Positions 53,589 to 61,727 of a stretch of 64,000 nt of DNA are shown in pieces (within the stretch, counting starts at the first letter, position 1; each line of letters begins with the position of its first letter). The notes under the pieces were generated by a model. That model was not told the origin of the DNA, searched no databases, and saw only the letters and a program-made list of their open reading frames with translations. The translations under genes were made by a program, and so were the position numbers. Source of the DNA: Leeuwenhoekiella nanhaiensis (GTDB lineage Bacteria > Bacteroidota > Bacteroidia > Flavobacteriales > Flavobacteriaceae); contig NZ_KZ319291.1 of assembly GCF_002744755.1 (NCBI RefSeq), positions 1-64,000 of the forward strand, read 5' to 3'.

Positions 53589-53862
53589 ATTGGCGTGAAG
53601 CCTTAGTGCAGATGATATTGCTGATGTAAATCACGCCATCTTTCTCTTTGTATAGCAGCTTATAATCCCGAACTAGTATCTTTCTATAATCTGCATTGAT
53701 TTCATCTTGCTGATACTGTTCAGGAAATGTGATTGCCCTGGAGGCATTTAAGATGTCTCGTTTTACAATCGCTCTCGCGGACGGAATATCTTTATAACGG
53801 TAATCTAAAATGTGTTTTAGGGAGTCAATGGCCTGTCTAAGCCAAACAACTTGGAGGGACAT
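53587..53862 (-). CDS. RelE/ParE-family toxin (second module)
   Basis: 91 residues with the ParE layout: SLQVVWLRQAIDSLKHILDYRY, a helical middle, NADYRKILVRDYKLLYKEKDGVIYISNIICTKASRQ at the C-terminus. Probably a gyrase inhibitor or ribonuclease toxin. It starts 2 bp after the antitoxin stop. It is only distantly similar to the toxin at 25662-25946. Confidence 0.87.
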   Translation of the reverse strand: MSLQVVWLRQAIDSLKHILDYRYKDIPSARAIVKRDILNASRAITFPEQYQQDEINADYRKILVRDYKLLYKEKDGVIYISNIICTKASRQ

Positions 53863-53864
53863 TA

Positions 53865-54107
53865 TTAATCGGGGATTTGATTTTCTACATCTTCAATAGA
53901 AGTAAATTCTCCGCGTCTCAATTGATCTTCTGCATTTTCAAGCTGCAGATTGTACTCTTTTCGAGACATTGGGCTTCCATCGGGAAAATAAGCCACAATT
54001 TCATCCTGATAATAATTTTCGAAAACCCCATGTACGATTGCGAGTACTTTGTCATCGCCTCTTTCTACATAAGACTTAATACGTTTTTTAAGTTCCTGCG
54101 TTCCCAT
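53865..54107 (-). CDS. Probable antitoxin partner of the ParE-like toxin
   Basis: 80 acidic residues (MGTQELKKRIKSYVERGDDKVLAIVHGVFENY...) ending FTSIEDVENQIPD. I do not see a classical RHH, AbrB or Phd DNA-binding segment, but the position 2 bp upstream of a ParE toxin, the size and the charge fit an antitoxin. From memory, similar small proteins precede ParE genes in other Bacteroidota. Whether it autoregulates is unclear. Confidence 0.75.
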   Translation of the reverse strand: MGTQELKKRIKSYVERGDDKVLAIVHGVFENYYQDEIVAYFPDGSPMSRKEYNLQLENAEDQLRRGEFTSIEDVENQIPD

Positions 54108-54119
54108 GTCATTTTTTTA

Positions 54120-54127
54120 TAAAGTTA
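54120..54127 (-). promoter_or_regulatory. Possible -7 element of the second toxin-antitoxin operon (TAACTTTA)
   Basis: A minus-strand 7/8 match to TAnnTTTG, 13 bp upstream of the antitoxin ATG. Confidence 0.3.
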
Positions 54128-54349
54128 GCTAAAAGTTTTAATCTCCTAGAGCGCGCCTTACAATTGCCCTTATTGGTTATTTCAATTTTTTTCAAAAAAA
54201 TAGAAATTTCACGCAACCTTTTTGATTAATTGTAGTCTATACAGTTAAACACTCCATTTACATAACCGTTTTACTGAAGAAATGCGGTGAGTTGATTGGT
54301 TTACGAAAAATTACGATCTGTATGATTTTAGGGTGTTATACAGGTCACC

Positions 54350-54378
54350 AACACCTCCTTCGGGAGGTGTTTTTTTTG
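54350..54378 (+). terminator. Orphan rho-independent terminator upstream of the polysaccharide operon
   Basis: A perfect stem AACACCTCC-TTCG-GGAGGTGTT (54350-54371) followed by a run of Ts. The nearest rightward gene upstream, typA, already has a terminator 760 bp earlier, so this one ends either a small RNA or a leader transcript. Confidence 0.85.
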
Positions 54379-54404
54379 AAATAAACTTCTCGCATTAAAT
54401 TTTG

Positions 54405-54411
54405 TACTTTG
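54405..54411 (+). promoter_or_regulatory. Possible -7 element (TACTTTG)
   Basis: It resembles the -7 element with one base fewer in the spacer, 20 bp upstream of the TTG start of the acetyltransferase. Weak alone. Confidence 0.3.
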
Positions 54412-54431
54412 CCCATACCAAAGTCTAAAAC

Positions 54432-55394
54432 TTGATAAGCGTAACTAAATATACTCCCGATTACAAATCCCGCTGGGATCGCTTTGTAGCCTCATTGATG
54501 GGCTCTAAAAACAAAGGGGTTAAAAACACCAGCTTTTTATTTTCGCGTGATTTTATTGCCTATCACGGCAAGCGTTTTGAAGATCACAGCCTTCTTTTTT
54601 TTAAGGATGAAAAAGTGATTGCGGTGCTACCGGCAAATCTCGAAGGAGCTACGCTTTTCAGTCATCAGGGGCTTACTTATGGTGCACTAATTCTGGAAAA
54701 AGGTATCGCTTTCGGGGAAGTAAAACAGGTTTTCGAGGCTTTACTGCAATACTTGAAAACGGAAGGATTTCAACAGTTTCAAATCAAATTGATTCCGCAG
54801 TTTTATATGCAGCAACCGGCTTATGAACTCGAGCATCTATTGCTGGAAGCCGGTGCGCAGGTGGTTAAGAGTCAGTTGAATTTTGGGATTGATTATAACC
54901 GGCCTTATTTTATTCATAATACTAAAGAACGGCGTGCGCGCCAGGCCTCAGAGCGGGGTTTGCGTTATGTGGAAGGCGATTTTGCCGGATTTTGGAATAC
55001 TGTTTTAAAACCACGGTTGGCTACAAAATTTGATACCGAACCCGTTCACAGCCTGGCCGAAATAGAGCTGCTTAAAAAGCAGTTTCCCTACAACATCAAG
55101 CAGATCAATTGTTATCAGGGCGAAACCCTGCTTGCCGGGATTACCTTGTTTCTAACGGAAGACGTGGTAAAATCCCAGTACGGCGCCACCACGCCCGAAG
55201 GTGAAAAACTGCGTGCGATGGATTTTCTGTTTGTGAACCTGATTCAGGATTATAAAGATGCGGGATATCGTTTTTTTGATATGGGGACCGTGCAGGGCGG
55301 CCGTGATGAAGATTACAATTTCGGTCTCATCAAACAGAAGGAAGAACTGGGCGCTCAGGTCTATTTGCAACACACGTTAAAGCTCGATTTATGA
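54432..55394 (+). CDS. GNAT/FemAB-like acyltransferase of the polysaccharide locus
   Basis: 320 residues beginning with a TTG codon (ISVTKYTPDYKSRWDRFV), which is the conserved start of this group; no ATG lies nearby. The N-terminal half (FEDHSLLFFKDEKVIAVLPAN) and the C-terminal GNAT-like half (YRFFDMGTVQGGRDEDYNFGLIKQKEELGAQ) resemble FemAB/GNAT proteins that act on nucleotide sugars or lipid-linked sugars. It overlaps the aminotransferase by 4 bp (ATGA), so the two probably make an N-acylated amino sugar together. Confidence 0.8.
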   Translation: MISVTKYTPDYKSRWDRFVASLMGSKNKGVKNTSFLFSRDFIAYHGKRFEDHSLLFFKDEKVIAVLPANLEGATLFSHQGLTYGALILEKGIAFGEVKQVFEALLQYLKTEGFQQFQIKLIPQFYMQQPAYELEHLLLEAGAQVVKSQLNFGIDYNRPYFIHNTKERRARQASERGLRYVEGDFAGFWNTVLKPRLATKFDTEPVHSLAEIELLKKQFPYNIKQINCYQGETLLAGITLFLTEDVVKSQYGATTPEGEKLRAMDFLFVNLIQDYKDAGYRFFDMGTVQGGRDEDYNFGLIKQKEELGAQVYLQHTLKLDL

Positions 55395-56494
55395 ACATTC
55401 CGTTTTTAGATTTAAAGCAGATCAATGCACCTTACGAGCAGCGTTTTAAAAAGCGGTTTGAAGATTTTTTAGGTAGCGGAACCTATATTTTGGGTGAGGC
55501 AGTAAGTGATTTTGAAACTGCTTTTGCGCGGTATTGCGGTACCGATTTTTGTGTGGGTACGGGTAACGGTTTTGATGCGCTTCGGCTCATTTTTGAGGCT
55601 TATAAAGTGAAAGGTAAGCTGGCTTCGGGAGACGGAGTCCTGCTTGCCGCGAACAGTTATATCGCCACGGTGCTTGCGGTCATTCAGGCCGGGTTAAAGC
55701 CTGTTTTTGTGGAAGCCGAAACCCAATTCTTCAATATAGATCTTGATAAAATTGGAGAGCCGGATACTTCAGTAAAGGCACTTGTGGTAACACATCTGTA
55801 CGGACAGTTAGGACCCATAGAAGCCCTTTCGGCTTATGCCAAAAAACAGCAATTACTGCTTATTGAAGATGCCAGTCAGGCACACGGGGCAGTAGTGAAC
55901 GGTAAAAGAGCAGGTAGTTTTGGCGATGCCGCAGCTTTCAGCTTTTATCCCACTAAAAATCTCGGAGCTCTGGGTGATGCCGGGGCGGTTACTACTTCAG
56001 ATGAGCGACTGGCGAAAACCATTCAAAGTTTACGTAATTACGGCCGTAAGGATGCTCAGCATTACACAAGTCTTGGTTTCAATTCGCGGCTTGATCCGCT
56101 GCAGGCCTGTTTCTTAAATGAAAAACTAAACGATCTCGATGCGCAGAATAACAGGCGCCGCCAGATTGCGTCCCGGTATCTCAAAGAGATTCAAAATCCC
56201 GAAATCAGGTTGCCTTTTTTTGACTTTTCATCAGGTCACGTGTTTTATGTTTTTGTGGTTTTGGTCAACAACCGCCCTCATTTTTTAGCGTATCTAAACC
56301 AAAACGGAATAGGTTCTGCCATTCATTACGAAGTGCCTCCTTATAAACAGGAAGCGCTTAAATCGTTTAATCATTTGAGTTTTCCGGTTACCGAAGCAAT
56401 TGCAAAAAGCTGTGTGAGTATTCCGCTTAACCCCGCGCTTACTGAAGCAGAAGTAAACCGGGTGATCACCGTTCTAAACGCGTATCATGCTTAG
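55391..56494 (+). CDS. DegT/DnrJ/EryC1/StrS-family sugar aminotransferase
   Basis: A 367-residue PLP enzyme. Lys189 in FYPTKNLGALGDAGA forms the Schiff base; other family blocks are VGTGNGFDALRL, ANSYIATVLAV, EDASQAHGA and FNSRLDPLQA. It transfers an amino group to a keto-sugar nucleotide (FdtB/QdtB-like), giving a 3- or 4-amino sugar for the surface polysaccharide. It overlaps the upstream acyltransferase by 4 bp and the flippase by 8 bp. Confidence 0.93.
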   Translation: MNIPFLDLKQINAPYEQRFKKRFEDFLGSGTYILGEAVSDFETAFARYCGTDFCVGTGNGFDALRLIFEAYKVKGKLASGDGVLLAANSYIATVLAVIQAGLKPVFVEAETQFFNIDLDKIGEPDTSVKALVVTHLYGQLGPIEALSAYAKKQQLLLIEDASQAHGAVVNGKRAGSFGDAAAFSFYPTKNLGALGDAGAVTTSDERLAKTIQSLRNYGRKDAQHYTSLGFNSRLDPLQACFLNEKLNDLDAQNNRRRQIASRYLKEIQNPEIRLPFFDFSSGHVFYVFVVLVNNRPHFLAYLNQNGIGSAIHYEVPPYKQEALKSFNHLSFPVTEAIAKSCVSIPLNPALTEAEVNRVITVLNAYHA

Positions 56495-57782
56495 GTTTGT
56501 TCGCAAACTTTTCGCCCAAAATATCCTATTACAAGTGGGTTCGCTCAATAGTGTGGGTATTGCGGTACGGGTGGTTTGCGGTCTCATCACGTCTAAACTC
56601 ATTGCGGTGTACCTGGGTGCGTCAGGGATGGCCTTGCTGGGCGATCTGCGTAATTTTATGAGTTCGTTGCAAAGCCTAGGACAGTTGGGCGTTAGCAATG
56701 GGGTGATAAAATATACCGCCACGTATAAAAAACAACCCGAAGCACTTCATAAACTCGTCGCCACCGTACTGAAACTCCCTTTTTTAGTTTCGTTAGGTTT
56801 AGGTTTAATCGTGGTGATTGCTGCTCCGGATCTCAATACTTTAATTTTTGAAAATACGGCAGATTACACGTTAATCATACGTCTTGCAGGAATCGTATTA
56901 CCTCTCTTTACCCTACAAACGCTGTTGCTCAACATCCTCAACGGGCTGGGAGATTTCCGTAAGGTGATTTTTATAAACATGAGTATCAATGCTTCAGGCG
57001 TTTTGTTGTCAGCGCTTTTAATTGTCTGGTTCTCGCTTTTTGGGGCGATGCTAGCTCTCCTTTTAAGTGGCGTGCTTGCTTTGGGTATTACACTGGTTTT
57101 TCTAAGGAAGTATTTCGCGAAGGCGAAAGAGCTATTCCTTCTAAAAATAGACGCTTCCCTTCTTAAGAAATTGGGTTCTTATGCGTTTATGAGTTTGTTT
57201 TCGGCGGTTGCCGCGCCCTGGGTGTATATCGCGATACGGCAATACATCATCGAGACAGACGGAATCGAAAATGCGGGATACTGGGACGCGATGCTGCGGC
57301 TCTCTGATTATTACCTGATGTTTGCCACGAGTATCCTTACCTTGTATGTTTTACCCAAACTTGCAACTTCCGGAACACAAACAAACCTGCGCAAAGTCAC
57401 GACCGACTTTTACAGGAGTATTTTGCCTTTTTTTGCTTTGGGGCTTCTTGTAATCTTTTTGCTGAAAGGTTTTATCATCAGACTGATTTATGATGCATCA
57501 TTTCTCGAGATGCAGTCCATTTTTATCTGGCAACTGGCAGGCGATTTGGTGCGTGTGGCGAGTCTGGTAATCGCTTATGAGATCATTGCTAAACGAATGG
57601 TGAAAACCTTTGTGATTACGCAACTGATTTCGCTTAGCATCATTTATTTCAGCAGCGTCTGGCTGGTTTCCCGCTACGGATTTGTAGGTGCTGGGATGGC
57701 GCATTTGCTGAGTTATTCCTTGTATTTACTGGTGGTTGTGATTCTATTTAGAAAGAAATTATTCGCGAGGATAACTCAGTAA
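56487..57782 (+). CDS. wzx: O-antigen/oligosaccharide flippase (Wzx-like)
   Basis: 431 residues with about 12-14 membrane helices in the polysaccharide transport (MATE/MOP) superfamily pattern, e.g. NSVGIAVRVVCGLITSKLIAVYLGASGMALLGDLRNF at the N-terminus. It moves undecaprenyl-linked repeat units across the inner membrane. It overlaps the aminotransferase gene by 8 bp. A palindrome at 57104-57140 lies inside the coding region without breaking the frame. The symbol is functional rather than orthology-proven. Confidence 0.88.
   Translation: MLRFVRKLFAQNILLQVGSLNSVGIAVRVVCGLITSKLIAVYLGASGMALLGDLRNFMSSLQSLGQLGVSNGVIKYTATYKKQPEALHKLVATVLKLPFLVSLGLGLIVVIAAPDLNTLIFENTADYTLIIRLAGIVLPLFTLQTLLLNILNGLGDFRKVIFINMSINASGVLLSALLIVWFSLFGAMLALLLSGVLALGITLVFLRKYFAKAKELFLLKIDASLLKKLGSYAFMSLFSAVAAPWVYIAIRQYIIETDGIENAGYWDAMLRLSDYYLMFATSILTLYVLPKLATSGTQTNLRKVTTDFYRSILPFFALGLLVIFLLKGFIIRLIYDASFLEMQSIFIWQLAGDLVRVASLVIAYEIIAKRMVKTFVITQLISLSIIYFSSVWLVSRYGFVGAGMAHLLSYSLYLLVVVILFRKKLFARITQ
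57104..57140. repeat. Palindrome embedded in the flippase gene
   Basis: Nested inverted repeats: AAGGAA...TTCCTT outside (57104-57109 with 57135-57140) and TTTCGC-GAAG-GCGAAA inside (57113-57128). The inner core resembles TTTCGCGAAAGCGAA-type repeats that I recall from flavobacterial genomes. Confidence 0.5.
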
Positions 57783-57784
57783 TT

Positions 57785-58927
57785 TTATGTTTCCGTTCGT
57801 TCTTTAATCTGCTCCCAGGCTTTGAGGTATTGTCCGGCAACTTCGGTAGCATCGTGATGTTTTTCGATAAAAGTTCTGGCGTTTTGGCCTATTTCCAAAA
57901 TGCGTTTTGGGTTTTCGATCAAGGTTTCCAGATCCCTAACGATTTTGCTCACATTAGGAATAGTGTTTATGGCCACTTCGTTTTTTTCCAAATTATAGCT
58001 TTTACAAAATGCTTTACCGGCTCCGGTAAACACGACTTTGCCTTGAGCCATTGCCTCAAGTGCGTTGTAGCCCTGGTCAAGTGCGTAAGCCTGATCGAGA
58101 ACGATATGCGCATCTTCGTACGTCCTTAAATATTCGGTGTAAGGGAGGCTGCGAGCGGTGCGTACCTCAATGCGATTCCCATATTTTTCCTGAATCTGTT
58201 CTAAAGCGGCTTCAAAAAAGTCATTTCCTTTTTTATAGTAGTTGGTCTGATTGATTCCGTGGAAAATAACAATAGGCTCTAGACTGGTGTTGGGTTTAAA
58301 CTCCAGTTTTTCCACACAAACCGGGTTTGGGATCATCCCCAGATAATCAGGTTTTCCCGCGTAAGCAGGGTGATAATCCAGATCGGTACTGATGATTGCA
58401 TCTTTTTTAGCAAAAATAAACTCGTGGTATTTTTTATGGGCAGGTGTGAGGTATTTTTCGCTGTATGGAAAATGAATATCCGGGTGTTGCAATGCGGGAT
58501 GATGCAGTAGTTTGTCAAGGTTATTCAGGTACACATAATCATCGCCACAGGCTAAAATTACCAGTTTTTTGGTCAGGGCACGCAGGCGTTCGATGACGCG
58601 CTTTTCCATAAAATACGGACTCTTAAGCGGGTATTCGTTGATGAGTTGAATGACGTCATACGGTTTTTGATCAAAGAGAAAATCCATCGCCCGATAGCCT
58701 ATTTCCATGGTTGCGATGTCAAAACCCGTAAACCGAAACAAGGCTTTGCGATACCAGTTGAGCGGAGCAAAACCTTCAATACGCCGGGCCTGTAACAGTA
58801 CATCTGAAGGGTATTTCTTAAACGAATCACCGGGACTCACGAGCGTGACTTCGTGCCCCAGGCTTTGTAAACCCGTTTTTAGACTGTTATGTAGGTTACT
58901 GTATTCGCCTACGAGTAAAATTCTCAT
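57785..58927 (-). CDS. Glycosyltransferase (GT4-like)
   Basis: 380 residues with a GT-B architecture: N-terminal MRILLVGEYSNLHNSLKTGLQSLGHEV, central PIVIFHGINQTNYYKKGNDFFEAALE, and a C-terminal donor-site region DAHIVLDQAYALDQGYNALEAMAQGKVVFTG containing the expected Glu. It adds a sugar in polysaccharide or O-antigen synthesis at the cytoplasmic face of the inner membrane. It points opposite to the flippase operon and ends 2 bp from the flippase stop. A minus-strand -7-like TAATTTCG (58946-58953) lies 18 bp upstream. Confidence 0.87.
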   Translation of the reverse strand: MRILLVGEYSNLHNSLKTGLQSLGHEVTLVSPGDSFKKYPSDVLLQARRIEGFAPLNWYRKALFRFTGFDIATMEIGYRAMDFLFDQKPYDVIQLINEYPLKSPYFMEKRVIERLRALTKKLVILACGDDYVYLNNLDKLLHHPALQHPDIHFPYSEKYLTPAHKKYHEFIFAKKDAIISTDLDYHPAYAGKPDYLGMIPNPVCVEKLEFKPNTSLEPIVIFHGINQTNYYKKGNDFFEAALEQIQEKYGNRIEVRTARSLPYTEYLRTYEDAHIVLDQAYALDQGYNALEAMAQGKVVFTGAGKAFCKSYNLEKNEVAINTIPNVSKIVRDLETLIENPKRILEIGQNARTFIEKHHDATEVAGQYLKAWEQIKERTET

Positions 58928-58963
58928 CTATTTAGTATCTTAAGCCGAAATTATACATAATCC

Positions 58964-60049
58964 CTGAGACCCATCCCCAAAAATATCGCTATTCTGGTTG
59001 AATCCCTAGCCGGAGGAGGAGCAGAACGCTCGGCTGCCTTGCTGAGCACACAACTTACCCAAATAGGGAATAAGGTGTTTATCATCTCGATTACAGATCA
59101 GATTGGTTACGAGCATAGCGGCGAACTTTTCAATCTGGGTTTGTATAAAAACAAGTTGAATGATCCGTTAGACAAATACCGAAGGTTGCGCATTACGCGT
59201 GAATTTCTGAAGGTTAAAGCGATTGATTATGTGCTTGATTTTCGCTTTCGGAAAAGTGCCGTTAAGGAATATTTTGTCAAAAAACTGCTGTACCGAAATT
59301 TTAAACCTGTATACATGGTGCGCAGCGCCAATCTCAATTATTACTTCCCTAAAAGTACTTCGGCGACTCGCTTACTGTTTAAAAATGATCCCATTTGTGT
59401 GTTAACCGACCAGATGAAGGAACTTGTTGAGCAGCGTTATGGTTTGGAACATATTCACATCATACCGAATAGTATCTCGGTTGCCACTTACCAAAAAGTA
59501 AAGACGAAAAAATTTGATAATCCATACATCGTAACGGCCGGTCGTCTGTACGATCACAAGCAGTTTGATGAGCTGATTAAGGCTTACGCCGAAAGCGAAC
59601 TGCCCGGTAAGCAAATCGATCTGCGTATTTTGGGACAGGGGCCTCAATTGAAGAGGCTTCAAAAGCAGGTTGAAAAACTACAACTGAAAAATCGCGTGCA
59701 CTTTGAAGGCTTTGTCAAAAAGCCCGAAACCTATTTCGCCGGTGCGCTGTTTTTCGCTTTTTGCAGCAAGTTTGAAGGTTTTCCTCGGGTGTTGCTCGAA
59801 AGTCTGGCTTGCGGCACTCCGGTGGTCTCTACCGACTGCCCCACAGGTCCGGCAGAATTGCTCGACGGCAGCAACGGAATCCTTGTACCCCATCACGATT
59901 TTGAGGCGTTTAAAAACGCCTTAAATCAATTGGCAGGCGATACCGATTTATTAAACCAGTACCGCGAAAATGCACAGGCCAGTATTGCCCGTTACGATCA
60001 TCAGGAGGTCAATAAATTGTGGAAAGCGTTTATTGAAGGGATGCAATGA
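58964..60049 (+). CDS. GT4-family glycosyltransferase with probable CTG start
   Basis: The frame is open from 58961 and encodes, from CTG at 58964, (M)RPIPKNIAILVESLAGGGAERS..., including the GGGAER acceptor-loop motif conserved at the start of GT4 enzymes. The first ATG/GTG/TTG in frame is a TTG at 59039, after that motif, and a start there would delete the first Rossmann strand. I therefore take CTG (58964) as the likely start, giving about 361 residues; ATC at 58973 is another option, or an ATG was lost. The C-terminal domain has ILGQGPQ and KFEGFPRVLLESLACGTPVVSTD (EX7E). Role: sugar transfer in polysaccharide synthesis. Confidence 0.8.
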   Translation: MRPIPKNIAILVESLAGGGAERSAALLSTQLTQIGNKVFIISITDQIGYEHSGELFNLGLYKNKLNDPLDKYRRLRITREFLKVKAIDYVLDFRFRKSAVKEYFVKKLLYRNFKPVYMVRSANLNYYFPKSTSATRLLFKNDPICVLTDQMKELVEQRYGLEHIHIIPNSISVATYQKVKTKKFDNPYIVTAGRLYDHKQFDELIKAYAESELPGKQIDLRILGQGPQLKRLQKQVEKLQLKNRVHFEGFVKKPETYFAGALFFAFCSKFEGFPRVLLESLACGTPVVSTDCPTGPAELLDGSNGILVPHHDFEAFKNALNQLAGDTDLLNQYRENAQASIARYDHQEVNKLWKAFIEGMQ

Positions 60050-60066
60050 TTTGCATTCAGAAATAG

Positions 60067-60112
60067 GGTCGCAATGCATTGCGACCGTACATTATTAATA
60101 GCGCATTGCGCT
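60067..60112. repeat. REP-like palindromes beside the RAYT gene
   Basis: Two palindromes in tandem: GGTCGCAATGCATTGCGACC (60067-60086, perfect 20 bp) and AGCGCATTGCGCT (60100-60112). The second overlaps the transposase stop codon. The layout of palindromes next to a RAYT gene is the usual REP arrangement. Confidence 0.8.
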
Positions 60113-60629
60113 AGTTCAATTTATCCTTTTTCCAATTACGTACATTGTTTTCAATATAATTTGAAATGGCAAGATGCGATTTTTCGTTTCGGATAATGCG
60201 ATCGTGATATAGGGATTGCCACGCAAAATCGGGATTGGTTTTTCGTGCGTTTGTGGTAACCCCAATTTTAAATCCACGTATAATGGATGCCAGATTTTTT
60301 GATTGTGGGCCAAATTTATTCGGGCGTGATGTGTTTTGGGTATTGAATTCATTTTCACCAATTCCGATAACGGCGTGAAAATGGTCGGGCATCACCACAA
60401 ATTTGCCCATCCATAAATTCATATCGGGACGCATTTCAAATGTTTTTAACCATTCCTGTTCGGCAATTTTTCCAATGTCTGACAATTCCATTTTTCCCAG
60501 ATTGATTTCGCCAAAAAAGTGTTTACGGTCACGGGTGCAAATGGTAATAAAATAAAGACCTGCATTCGCGTAATCCCAGGTAGGATGGCGTGCAGATTCA
60601 TTGCGGTATTTGCCTTTGTATTTATCCAT
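60111..60629 (-). CDS. REP-associated tyrosine transposase (RAYT)
   Basis: A 172-residue Y1/HUH transposase of the IS200-like REP-associated group. It has the HUH motif PDHFHAV (His83 and His85, counted from the ATG at 60629), an N-terminal GLYFITICTRDRKHFFG and the catalytic Tyr (about residue 158) in SNYIENNVRNW. An in-frame start 15 bp upstream is possible. Such enzymes nick and spread REP palindromes; here a pair abuts its 3' end. It sits between two glycosyltransferase genes. Confidence 0.9.
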   Translation of the reverse strand: MDKYKGKYRNESARHPTWDYANAGLYFITICTRDRKHFFGEINLGKMELSDIGKIAEQEWLKTFEMRPDMNLWMGKFVVMPDHFHAVIGIGENEFNTQNTSRPNKFGPQSKNLASIIRGFKIGVTTNARKTNPDFAWQSLYHDRIIRNEKSHLAISNYIENNVRNWKKDKLN

Positions 60630-60733
60630 TTTAAATAAAGTCAAATCGATTTAAATAATTATCAATGAATTATTTACGTTGAAATTAATCAAAAATCCAC
60701 TGCCTTGTCCATTTCTGAATATTCGAATTCAAC

Positions 60734-61666
60734 CTAGAAACTCGTAACCCGAAATCCTTTTTTAAGCAACCGGCTTTTAAAGCTTCTTAAGCCTCGTAAG
60801 AGTGGGGCAGGGAGAGCGAGTAGCAGACGTTGTTGAGGGTTTAGGTATCGCGTATTGAGTTTTTTGCGCATCAGGTAATACTGCTCCTGTGCGCCTTCGG
60901 TTTTAAAGTGATTGCAGAGAAAATACCAATAGCGGTGGATGTATTTGTGCAGGCTTTTATGATTGGGATTTTCGTGAAGGTAAGGCTCTAGATTGGCAAT
61001 GCGTTCCCGGTGCAGATTGCTGTGGGTAACCTGATTTTCACTTTCAAAACGATATTGCAAAGTGGCGCGGGTAGCGTAAGCCATTTTAAATTTTAAATGT
61101 GCTCTGATGTAAAAATCTACATCTTCAAAATAGGTAATCTGTGAATCAAAACCGCCGATAGTTTTTATGATCTCTTTTTTAAAAGCAAAACTGCTGGGTG
61201 GTACCAGGGGCTGAAAAAGAGAGGCTTCGAAAAAATCAGGAATTAAAAGTTGAGACTCTGCTGTTTTGAGGTTGATTTTAGGAGGTACGCAGTTTCCATC
61301 GCTGAATAGCTCAGCATAGGCTGTGCCGTATAATTTAGCTTCCGGAAATTCTTGACTTAACTCAAAGAGACTTTGCAAATGCTGCGGAGCCCAAAGATCG
61401 TCGGCGTCGAGTAAAGCGATGATTTCACCTTTAGCAGCAGTAATCCCCTTGTTTCGCGCTGCACTCAAGCCCTGATTTTCCTGATTGATCAGTCTGATAT
61501 TTGATGCGTTAAAAGTTTGAAGAACTTGCAGACTGTTATCGGTAGAGCCGTCGTTGATCAGAATGATTTCGTAGTCCGTAAAGCTTTGCGCCAATACTGA
61601 TTGGATGGTTTGAGCTACAAAATTAGCCTTGTTATAAACGGGGATAATGACAGAAAACCGGGTCAA
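60734..61666 (-). CDS. GT2-family glycosyltransferase
   Basis: 310 residues with a GT-A fold: N-terminal FSVIIPVYNKANFVAQTIQSV, EIILINDGSTDNS, the DxD-type LLDADDLW metal site and a GGFDSQITYFEDVDFYIRA acceptor region. It starts with TTG; no ATG lies nearby. The C-terminal ~90 residues are basic and helical, suitable for membrane association. It adds a sugar to the growing repeat unit. It is divergent from the next glycosyltransferase. Confidence 0.9.
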   Translation of the reverse strand: MTRFSVIIPVYNKANFVAQTIQSVLAQSFTDYEIILINDGSTDNSLQVLQTFNASNIRLINQENQGLSAARNKGITAAKGEIIALLDADDLWAPQHLQSLFELSQEFPEAKLYGTAYAELFSDGNCVPPKINLKTAESQLLIPDFFEASLFQPLVPPSSFAFKKEIIKTIGGFDSQITYFEDVDFYIRAHLKFKMAYATRATLQYRFESENQVTHSNLHRERIANLEPYLHENPNHKSLHKYIHRYWYFLCNHFKTEGAQEQYYLMRKKLNTRYLNPQQRLLLALPAPLLRGLRSFKSRLLKKGFRVTSF

Positions 61667-61727
61667 AAGCTTTAGTTTTAATCAAAAATAGGGATTCTCA
61701 CCACGCCCGACGCATGATCAGTCGCCT

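Larger units (their letters stand above)
54108..54431. other. Divergent intergenic region, 324 bp
   Basis: It separates the antitoxin gene (leftward) from the polysaccharide operon (rightward). It holds the antitoxin -7 candidate, a rightward terminator at 54350-54378 with a competing upstream hairpin arm (54331-54337), and a TACTTTG at 54405-54411. No ORF is convincing. Confidence 0.6.
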
